From NCBI GenBank assembly GCA_020696365.1, contig JAEHCM010000001.1, positions 374,025-438,024 on the forward strand: 64,000 nucleotides of DNA, written 5' to 3'. The position numbers and the translations under genes were made by a program. Of this stretch, positions 58,600 through 64,000 are shown in pieces (position 1 is the stretch's first letter; every line of letters starts with the position of its first letter). The DNA is from Thermoplasmata archaeon (GTDB taxonomy: Archaea; Thermoplasmatota; Thermoplasmata; UBA10834). The notes below the pieces were generated by a model, which did not search any database, was not told the DNA's origin, and was given only the letters and a program-made list of their open reading frames with translations.

Positions 58600-59754
58600 T
58601 CAGTCGTATTCTTCCAGGAACAAGAGCCACGAGGTATCGGCAGCGAAGGAACAATCGTCCGCGTACTGCTCTGCGTACCAATTGAAGCCCCATCTCACCC
58701 CGAACCATATGGTGAAGCCTCGCGCATCCAGGCATTTCTCGGCACCCCATTGGGCAATCACCGAATCGTCCACCAAGGCAACCATGTTAGTTGTTGCAGT
58801 CCTGAATCCGGGGTCGGTGATCTTGGATTGGGCCAACAGATTCTCGCCGAGGTCTGCCATATCCACGTATTCGGATGTCGACCAAGCAGCGTGGGAAGCT
58901 CTCAGAGCAGTTGCGTACGCCTTCGCGTAGGAACCGACGTGGTCGTACATCTCATCCGTCCATGTCTGGATGGTCCCAAACGAATTGGTTATTGTCGCTA
59001 CATCGACGGCGGCCAGCGCAACCTCGGTGAACGACAGTGGATCATAGTATGTCTCAAAGCCGTCGACCATGTCGACTGCAACCTGTGCCGGAGTTCTCGA
59101 TGTGTCCTGTGCGACCGGCGTGAGCATCAGATCGTACGGGAACCCGTCCAGCGGAACGCTCTCCTGTGAACCAACGAATGTGCCTACATTCCCCGTCAGC
59201 GAAACCTCGTAGATAACCTCAATCATGGCCATGTTGCATGCGTCGAAGACCAAGACGTCAATGTACACACCCGCGTTCGCTATCGCGGCGTTCAGCTCGG
59301 GCATGTAAATGTCGTCATCATCACCCTGATCCCAACTGACCCATTTCCAACCGCCGCCATGGTCCCATATGACGACTGCCAGATTGTCCGAAGGATACAG
59401 CGTATCCATTTGAGTTATGAACCACTCGAGCGTGGCGTCGTCACCGAAATTCTTTTCGGAATACGAGCTTACCACCTGCGAATTGCCATATGTTATCTCG
59501 ACCAGATCACAACCATCTTCACTGTATCTATCCACCATCGCTACGACGTTCAAATCGGCATTGGCGGGTATGCTCTCCAGCATTGGTAGACTGTCATCAT
59601 CCCAATTCGCTTCCAGGTCGTTGTCTGCGTTGACGTAGAGGGCTACGGTCCACGAGACTGTCTCTGCTCTAACACCTTGCACCATCAGCAGCCCTGGCAT
59701 TACAAACGCTATTGCCATGGCCACTGCAAAACAAGCTCTCTTTTTATCCAACAT
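58600..59754 (-). CDS. Secreted clostripain-like (C11) cysteine protease, paralogue 1
   Basis: A 384-residue protein with a signal peptide (MLDKKRACFAVAMAIAFVMP, cleavage near GVRAE). The C11/caspase-fold core has the catalytic histidine in VIWDHGGGWKW and the cysteine in LVFDACNMAMIEV. Such proteases cleave after basic residues, often after self-activation, and act outside the cell. ATG 59754 follows a GGGGG tract; a TATA-like TATATTTG (minus strand, near 59843-59855) predicts a leader of about 70 nt. It is paralogous and equal in length to the gene at 61074. Confidence 0.86.
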   Translation of the reverse strand: MLDKKRACFAVAMAIAFVMPGLLMVQGVRAETVSWTVALYVNADNDLEANWDDDSLPMLESIPANADLNVVAMVDRYSEDGCDLVEITYGNSQVVSSYSEKNFGDDATLEWFITQMDTLYPSDNLAVVIWDHGGGWKWVSWDQGDDDDIYMPELNAAIANAGVYIDVLVFDACNMAMIEVIYEVSLTGNVGTFVGSQESVPLDGFPYDLMLTPVAQDTSRTPAQVAVDMVDGFETYYDPLSFTEVALAAVDVATITNSFGTIQTWTDEMYDHVGSYAKAYATALRASHAAWSTSEYVDMADLGENLLAQSKITDPGFRTATTNMVALVDDSVIAQWGAEKCLDARGFTIWFGVRWGFNWYAEQYADDCSFAADTSWLLFLEEYD

Positions 59755-60002
59755 GTTTTTCCCCCATTTAAATGGCTGGCTCCCTTGAGTGACCAGCCCA
59801 AGAGGAGTACCGATGCTGCAGTATTTCAACCGCGATGACTACAAATATACATTGTAGCAGATTGAACTCACGCAGTCAAACCCGCTGCGAGAGGAAATGA
59901 TCCGGTTCCGAAGGATTTGCCCAAGGTGATGCTTGCCTGCATCGCGGGGAGTCCTCGGAGGAGAGGTGTTGGCCAACCTCGGAACCGGGATTATCTGCAA
60001 GC

Positions 60003-60167
60003 TCATTTCTGATTCTTCGTTCTCTTCATCCTAGCTTCTTCGGGGAGCAACTTCCACTCCCATTCTCCTTCGCTCTTTCGGAAGACATTACCGCAACGCG
60101 GGCAGACATCGGCATCAGCGGGCAGGCGATTACTGCACAGACAACACTTCCTCTCAGCGTCGACCAT
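60003..60167 (-). CDS. Small zinc-ribbon protein (54 residues)
   Basis: MVDAERKCCLCSNRLPADAD, then VCPRCGNVFRKSEGEWEWKL and a basic C terminus. The CCLC...CPRC pair is a compact zinc ribbon. It starts at ATG 60167 and ends at 60003 and is divergent from the ribbon-helix-helix gene. Similar small ribbons in archaea are often transcription or translation accessory proteins, but no family is assigned. Confidence 0.65.
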   Translation of the reverse strand: MVDAERKCCLCSNRLPADADVCPRCGNVFRKSEGEWEWKLLPEEARMKRTKNQK

Positions 60168-60257
60168 TCGACAAACCCTCTAGAGCCGAACACGGCCCCA
60201 CTTGTAGTACTGCATGCGTACAGACGTACTTGAGCCTTATGACTGACTCTGACAACC

Positions 60258-60270
60258 TTAACGGGGTTAA
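60258..60270. promoter_or_regulatory. Inverted repeat near the ribbon-helix-helix gene
   Basis: TTAAC-GGG-GTTAA, a perfect ten-base inverted repeat about 79 nt before ATG 60349 and 90 nt before the divergent zinc-ribbon start. It is a plausible operator for the ribbon-helix-helix protein encoded next to it, but there is no direct evidence. Confidence 0.3.
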
Positions 60271-60348
60271 CTATTCCAGAGGGGCGATTCCGAGACTGGA
60301 TTCGGCACAATAAGGATAATCTAGCCCTCAATCCAATGACCTGATTAG

Positions 60349-60576
60349 ATGGTCTCGAAAGACGACCGCGTTACCCTGAAGATCGACAAGAAGCTCTGGA
60401 AGGAGATCGAGAGCCTCATCGAATCACATCCGGAGTGGGGGGTCATCTCTGTGCCGGAATTCGTTAGAAGGGCGATAGATACCGAGATCAGAGCCAGAAT
60501 GGGACCGGAGAACAACCGGGTCATCACTCTTTGTCTCTCTTCTGAAAACGAGGACAAGAATCGCACAGACCCATGA
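60349..60576 (+). CDS. Ribbon-helix-helix (CopG/MetJ-like) DNA-binding protein
   Basis: A 75-residue protein. RVTLKIDKKLWKEIESLIE forms the strand-helix of an RHH fold, followed by VISVPEFVRRAIDTEIRARM as the second helix pair. Such dimers repress small operons by binding inverted repeats; one such repeat is present upstream at 60258-60270. The last 50 bases overlap a possible minus-strand gene. It begins 181 nt after the divergent zinc-ribbon start. Confidence 0.75.
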   Translation: MVSKDDRVTLKIDKKLWKEIESLIESHPEWGVISVPEFVRRAIDTEIRARMGPENNRVITLCLSSENEDKNRTDP

Positions 60577-60706
60577 ACAGCTGAGGGCCGGCGGATTCGA
60601 TTCTGTCTACGAGGGCTTTCTCGTCCAACACGCAGTCTTTCGGCAGCGTCAACTTGATTTCCATAGGACATGAGAACTTCGATTTCGGACGCTTGGCATC
60701 AACCAT
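60524..60706 (-). CDS. Possible small cysteine-containing protein
   Basis: A 60-residue frame, MVDAKRPKSKFSCPMEIKLT then LDEKALVDRIESAGPQLFMG and LCDSCPRFQKRDKE. The sequence looks protein-like and has three cysteines near the ends, but it overlaps the ribbon-helix-helix gene by about 53 nt on the opposite strand, which is unusual. A longer version begins at 60748. Weakly supported. Confidence 0.4.
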   Translation of the reverse strand: MVDAKRPKSKFSCPMEIKLTLPKDCVLDEKALVDRIESAGPQLFMGLCDSCPRFQKRDKE

Positions 60707-60748
60707 AATTCCATCCTCTGACGCAGCGAGGTCATGTGTTTCGAGCAT

Positions 60749-61073
60749 ATTTCAACCATATTGCGGATTTCTTGTCATTATGGCTGGGAAGAGGTCGATT
60801 TCCGCAGCCCAGATACTAATTTCGGATACTCGACCCGCAGAGAAGCGCACCATTTCGTAGAGTCATACCGTCCGGGAGATCCGTTCCGCCATCGTTATCC
60901 GCACTAGCTGGTTGGTTGTCGAACTGTCATTTCGGAGATGCCGGCTGAATCGTGCTTGACGCAGCAGTGCCGTTGAGTCAACCCGCTATTACGTGCGTTT
61001 GAAATATGCAGAAGTCGATACCGTCGTGGGGAGGTATTGCAGACTGGTTGGCCTCCCTAGTGAGTGGATCGAT
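60749..61073. other. Intergenic stretch, no gene seen
   Basis: About 325 bases between the small minus-strand gene and the second C11 protease. No open frame has coding character. The last part holds a TATA-like GAAATATGC near 60999-61007, about 70 nt before the protease start, which is the only feature recognised. No repeat copy occurs here. Confidence 0.5.
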
Positions 61074-62228
61074 ATGCGAAAAAGAGTGAGTGGAATATGC
61101 GTAGTGGTGTTTTTCAGCGCCGCCCTCGTGGCACCGGGACTATTAGTGATCCCCAATGCCGCGGCGGAAACCGTATCGTGGACCTTGGCACTGTACGTCA
61201 ATGGTGACAACAATCTCGAAGACGAGTGGGATGGAACAAGCCTCCCTCTCCTGCTGAACATACCCGCCAATTCAGAAGTGAACATTGTGGCGATGGTTGA
61301 CCTGAAGTCGACTGATGGTACGGACCTGGTCGAGATATCAGGCGGCAGCTGGGAAGTCGTGAACTCCTACCCAGAGAAAAACTTCGGCGACGGAGCGACG
61401 CTTCAATGGTTCATAACTGAGGTGGCTACGCTGTACCCGTCGGACAATCTGGGCATCACCGTGTGGGACCATGGGTTGGGATGGATAGAGTGCAGCTTCG
61501 ATGAGACATCTTGGGACAGAATTCATATGCCCGAGATGAAGGCCGCGATAGAGAATGCGAATGCTTACATCGACATCCTCTCCTTTGACGCGTGCAACAT
61601 GGGCAACATCGAGGTGGCGTATGAGGCCTATACGACCGGACTGGTCGGTTACATGGTCGGCTCGGAGGAGCCCGTACCTTTTGACGGATACCCGTACGAC
61701 TTCATGTGGACGCCCGTCGCCAATGACGAGACGAGAACACCAGCCCAGGTATGCGTTGATATGGTTGACGGGTGGGGGCAGTACTACGACTACACTCCCT
61801 TCAACACGGTGAACCTCGCTGCGGTTGACGTCTTGAGCATAGGTGCGTCGACAACTGTGTTCCAGACCTGGTGCGGCCTTATGCACGACAACTTGGCATC
61901 CTACGCAAAGATATACTCTGACGCCCTGAAATCGTGCTACGTTACCTGGGCAGCGCAATCCTTCGTCGACATGGCAGACCTCGGCGACACGCTGCTGGCG
62001 AACAGTAAGTTTTCAGATGTTGACCTGAGGGCTGCTACGACCACGATGGTCGCAGCGGTGGACGACGCCGTCCTAGCTGTCCATACATGCTCAGCTCTCC
62101 CTGACGCCAGGGGCCTCACGCTGTGGTGGGGGAACAAGGGCGAGTGGAAGAACTACGGTCCTGACTACATCGACACTCAATGGGGTGTCGACACCGGATG
62201 GTACGACTTCCTGGTCGACTACAATTAG
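61074..62228 (+). CDS. Secreted clostripain-like (C11) cysteine protease, paralogue 2
   Basis: A 384-residue protein with a signal peptide (MRKRVSGICVVVFFSAALVA, cleavage near NAAAE) and the C11 core: catalytic histidine in VWDHGLGWIECS and cysteine in SFDACNMGNIEV. It aligns with the minus-strand protease at 58600 along its whole length (YPSDNLGI, FDGYPYDFMWTPVA, DMADLGDTLLANSKF), so the two are recent or element-borne duplicates. ATG 61074 begins the signal peptide; the upstream in-frame reading from 60993 is not likely. Confidence 0.86.
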   Translation: MRKRVSGICVVVFFSAALVAPGLLVIPNAAAETVSWTLALYVNGDNNLEDEWDGTSLPLLLNIPANSEVNIVAMVDLKSTDGTDLVEISGGSWEVVNSYPEKNFGDGATLQWFITEVATLYPSDNLGITVWDHGLGWIECSFDETSWDRIHMPEMKAAIENANAYIDILSFDACNMGNIEVAYEAYTTGLVGYMVGSEEPVPFDGYPYDFMWTPVANDETRTPAQVCVDMVDGWGQYYDYTPFNTVNLAAVDVLSIGASTTVFQTWCGLMHDNLASYAKIYSDALKSCYVTWAAQSFVDMADLGDTLLANSKFSDVDLRAATTTMVAAVDDAVLAVHTCSALPDARGLTLWWGNKGEWKNYGPDYIDTQWGVDTGWYDFLVDYN

Positions 62229-62243
62229 GGCCAGCTGAAAACA

Positions 62244-62270
62244 CGTGCTCGCTCTCATTGGGCGAGCACG
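62244..62270 (+). terminator. Hairpin terminator of the plus-strand C11 protease gene
   Basis: CGTGCTCGC-TCTCATTGG-GCGAGCACG, a perfect nine-base stem, 16 nt past the stop, followed by CTTTCCTTTATTTTT. This is a strong intrinsic-like terminator. Confidence 0.75.
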
Positions 62271-62362
62271 CTTTCCTTTATTTTTGCGACATAGGTGGCC
62301 CTTGCCAATCAAATGGATTCGGCTCACACTGTTGGCTTGAGCGCCAATTTCACTCGGTGCTG

Positions 62363-62383
62363 GGAAGAGGCCATAGGGAGAAA
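62363..62383 (+). repeat. Short dispersed repeat, copy 3 (diverged)
   Basis: GGAAGAGGCCATAGGGAGAA, core GGCCATAGGG at 62369-62378. It keeps the central ten bases but differs after them (GAGAA instead of GGCGG), so it is the most diverged copy. Confidence 0.65.
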
Positions 62384-62491
62384 TGAACGGGGTTTAGCTC
62401 CGGTCAATCCCGCCTGATTGAATTGCGTAAGGGAGATGCTGGCTCAGTTCGGTGCGAGGTTCTTGCCCACCTCGTTCCCTAGGGACCCGGT

Positions 62492-62522
62492 TTCTCGGAG
62501 AAGAGGCCATAGGGGCGGAATG
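62492..62522 (+). repeat. Short dispersed repeat, copy 4
   Basis: GGAGAAGAGGCCATAGGGGC then GGAAT, core 62505-62515. It is preceded by TTCTC-G-GAGAA (62492-62502), a perfect palindromic stem. With copy 5 it shares the extended flank CGGTTTC before the stem and GGAAT with CAGG after the core. Confidence 0.75.
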
Positions 62523-62649
62523 CAGGTGAAGCGCTCAATTCATGAACTGTCCTTCAAGGCCCTCCGACTTTCTCAGTCAGACTGTATTCTACCCTCAATG
62601 GCATTGCGCTCACCAACTATTCCAATTTAACTAGTCAAATTGATATAGT

Positions 62650-63054
62650 ATGACCCTGCTATTGGAAGCCATGTATCAGCAAAGCAAGGAAAATCAGAAC
62701 TTGATAGTGTCATTAATGGGGCTTCTGACGATAGACATCGTGCTATTACTTGCACTGTTTGCAGAGGTAGATCCACACCCACCAGGGTCCTTGGGTCCCT
62801 TCATCGGAGCTATGATTTCACTGGGGGTCATTTCGGTCCTCCTTGTTGTATGGGAACGGAAAATCGGAATCATATCAGCTATCGTCTTTGGATGCCTCAA
62901 TATTCTAGCTGTTGGCCCTCAGAAGTTCATCTTTGATCCCAATGGAAGTGAAGTTGCCGCAGTCATAATTCTAGGGACAATTCTGATTGGGGCTCTGTTC
63001 TATTCCATTCTGCTAATCAGGAAGAAGGGGGCTTCACCTGCTTCCCTTGCCTAA
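62650..63054 (+). CDS. Small membrane protein, unknown
   Basis: A 134-residue protein with four predicted membrane helices (about 20-40, 48-66, 73-90 and 100-122) and short loops, including the polar PDHPPGSLGPF-like EVDPHPPGSLGP loop. No family is recognised. TTGATATAG stands immediately upstream of ATG 62650. A 12-nt gap separates it from the PadR gene, so the two are one transcript, and it is a likely partner or target of that regulator. Confidence 0.65.
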   Translation: MTLLLEAMYQQSKENQNLIVSLMGLLTIDIVLLLALFAEVDPHPPGSLGPFIGAMISLGVISVLLVVWERKIGIISAIVFGCLNILAVGPQKFIFDPNGSEVAAVIILGTILIGALFYSILLIRKKGASPASLA

Positions 63055-63066
63055 GGGGTCGGCATT

Positions 63067-63615
63067 ATGAACATAGCCGAGCTGGTCGTCTTAGGAGCAC
63101 TGGAAAACCTAGGCCAGGGCAGCGGCTATGATATCACAAAGGAGTTAAGCCGAAAGAAGATCGACAGGTGGACCGACATAAAGAAAGGGTCCATCTATCA
63201 TGCCCTGAGGCAGCTGAAAAAGGAAGGAGCAATCAGGGAGGTAAAACATACCAGGGTTGGCCGCTATCCAGATAAGACCATCTTCCAGATCACCGCCAAA
63301 GGAAAGGTGTTGTTCGATAGCCTACAGGAGCAGGCGTTCTTGGGTCTATTCCCACATTTCTATGGTTTCAAGATTGCCTTGAAATTCAATACAAGAAGAT
63401 CGGCTGGAGAGATCAAGAAACTCGCAGAAAGGGCAATTGATGCCATAGATCAACAATTCAAGGCAATGGACGATCACCTCAGCAGTCTCGATAAATCCAG
63501 CATGCTATACAAGACCGATTCGTTCTTCATAAAACACGAAAAAATGCTGTTTGGAGCAGAAAAAGAATGGATCCGGGATGCGGTGAAGAACCTGTCCATG
63601 TTGCAGAGAACATAG
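63067..63615 (+). CDS. PadR-family transcriptional regulator
   Basis: A 182-residue regulator. The winged-helix N terminus (LVVLGALENLGQGSGYDITK, then KKGSIYHALRQLKKEGAIRE and the wing VGRYPDKTIFQITAKGK) is classic PadR, followed by a helical dimerisation region. PadR proteins repress nearby transporter or stress genes and respond to small ligands. It follows the small membrane gene by 12 nt, so the pair is the likely target unit. Confidence 0.85.
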   Translation: MNIAELVVLGALENLGQGSGYDITKELSRKKIDRWTDIKKGSIYHALRQLKKEGAIREVKHTRVGRYPDKTIFQITAKGKVLFDSLQEQAFLGLFPHFYGFKIALKFNTRRSAGEIKKLAERAIDAIDQQFKAMDDHLSSLDKSSMLYKTDSFFIKHEKMLFGAEKEWIRDAVKNLSMLQRT

Positions 63616-63623
63616 AGCCACGG

Positions 63624-63653
63624 TTTCCTGAGGAAAGGCCATAGGGGCGGAAT
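63624..63653 (+). repeat. Short dispersed repeat, copy 5
   Basis: AGGAAAGGCCATAGGGGCGG then AAT, core 63637-63647, only 21 bases past the PadR stop. TTTCC-TGA-GGAAA (63624-63636) precedes the core as a small stem, whose paired bases differ from those of copy 4 in a compensating way. Confidence 0.75.
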
Positions 63654-63734
63654 CAGGGGTGTATGCAGGCAATCGTCACAATTCGGGCCCAAACTATTAA
63701 CCCAGCAACTGCGCTGCGCTCTCGGAGGAACGAT

Positions 63735-64000
63735 ATGGTACGCGCAAGAAGTCTAGTGGGACTAACCGTGATTACATCGGACGCAACGAAACTTGGACAG
63801 GTAGATGGCACGGAGTTGGATACGGATTCGTGGAAGACGACGCACCTTCGCATAGATCTTTCGGACTATTCGATTCGTGAGCTAGGGCTGAAGAAGCCCT
63901 TCATGGGGGGAATAAGGGTCTGCCTACCAGTCACCCATGTGGGCAAGGTGGGAGATGTGGTGAATCTCAAACTGACCATGGTAGAAGTCAGGGATACCCC
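63735..64000 (+). CDS. PRC-barrel domain protein, 5' part only
   Basis: The first 88 codons of a protein starting at ATG 63735, with GGAGG seven bases upstream. The opening MVRARSLVGLTVITSDATKLGQVDGTE is typical of PRC-barrel domains, found in archaeal RNA-metabolism and cell-division (CdpB-like) proteins and in photosynthetic reaction-centre H subunits. The stop lies beyond the right edge. A long form with other domains cannot be ruled out. Confidence 0.72.
   Translation, partial: MVRARSLVGLTVITSDATKLGQVDGTELDTDSWKTTHLRIDLSDYSIRELGLKKPFMGGIRVCLPVTHVGKVGDVVNLKLTMVEVRDT

Larger units (their letters stand above)
62287..62649 (+). other. Gene-free stretch carrying repeat copies 3 and 4
   Basis: About 360 bases from the terminator tail to the small membrane gene. 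Copies 3 and 4 of the dispersed repeat lie 136 bases apart (cores 62369 and 62505) in the same orientation. No open frame here has coding character; the 70-codon plus-strand frame at 62418 runs through copy 4 and is not believed. The end holds a TATA-like ATTGATATAG at 62638-62647 just before the next gene. Confidence 0.55.

Noticed and set aside
62418..62630. A 70-codon plus-strand frame across repeat copy 4
   Set aside because: It is arginine-rich, has no homologue-like features and is created by the repeat; no promoter or Shine-Dalgarno precedes it.
57454..63653. The dispersed repeats as a CRISPR array
   Set aside because: Spacing is 136 to 4288 bases rather than regular 60-70 bases, the units between copies are genes, and no cas gene is present in the window.
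57454..63653. The dispersed repeats as integron attC sites
   Set aside because: No paired RYYYAAC and GTTRRRY boxes are visible and the recombinase present is only a truncated fragment with no sign of the integron-specific insert; kept only as a comparison.

Overview
The window reads as a euryarchaeal chromosome segment, most likely from an uncultivated Thermoplasmata-like lineage. The evidence is archaeal-type information genes (uL13, uS9, RpoN, RpoL, TruD, archaeal GluRS, PAN, Hef, MBF1, archease, thermosome), archaeal TATA/BRE promoters with many leaderless or near-leaderless starts, and an archaeal mevalonate-pathway decarboxylase. Lineage below Euryarchaeota is inference. Genes are dense to about 56.9 kb, with 4-30 nt overlaps and ordinary core functions; the last 7 kb is visibly accessory.

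Layout. 0-1.2 kb: end of the rpl18e-rpl13-rps9-rpoN operon, then tRNA-Pro. 1.2-10.5 kb: a V4R/PAS histidine kinase; a larA-like / HdrD-like / folP run; thiL with an AmmeMemoRadiSam-type radical SAM gene; a prepilin peptidase; a PflX-type radical SAM gene. 10.7-22.2 kb: panE-like reductase, GfcR-type regulator convergent with pgk, four-CBS protein, HDAC-like deacetylase, PK C-domain protein, M24 peptidase, aspartate dehydrogenase, endonuclease III, archease, mevalonate-pathway decarboxylase, RNase H-like protein. 22.2-27.8 kb: grpE-dnaK-dnaJ beside the thermosome. 27.9-36 kb: HisA-like and DUF2240 proteins, MBF1 divergent from PAN, a minus-strand run of hef, a small Zn protein, rpoL, truD and a Zn ribbon, then IscA-like. 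35.8-41.1 kb: UbiD decarboxylase and GluRS separated by an IS200/IS605-type TnpB element, then a radical SAM gene. 41-53 kb: a cysteine/Fe-S block (cysK-cysE-cysS, tRNA-Cys, a Cys-rich HTH regulator, iscS-iscU, a SufS-like gene) with pyrD-pyrK, a homocitrate-synthase-family gene and two paralogous secreted proteins. 53-56.8 kb: three pilin-like proteins, a five-zinc-ribbon protein, tRNA-Thr and an FKBP isomerase.

At tRNA-Arg(CCT), 56886-56960, the character changes. A truncated tyrosine recombinase abuts the tRNA 3' end. Beyond it lie two paralogous secreted clostripain-like (C11) proteases, small Zn-ribbon and ribbon-helix-helix genes, small membrane proteins, a PadR regulator, a gene remnant, and five same-orientation copies of a short repeat (core GGCCATAGGG) that bracket gene units. 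This looks like a tRNA-targeted integrated element or island. The repeat family and the units it brackets are the least explained structure in the window.

How the genes connect: the cysteine block can make cysteine (CysE, CysK), charge it (CysS, tRNA-Cys) and move its sulfur into Fe-S clusters (IscS/IscU, SufS-like, IscA-like), which the several Fe-S enzymes here need (three radical SAM proteins, HdrD-like, PyrK, Nth). The prepilin peptidase at 8.5-9.4 kb may process the pilin-like proteins at 53-54.4 kb. All product calls come from reading the translations; no database search was possible.
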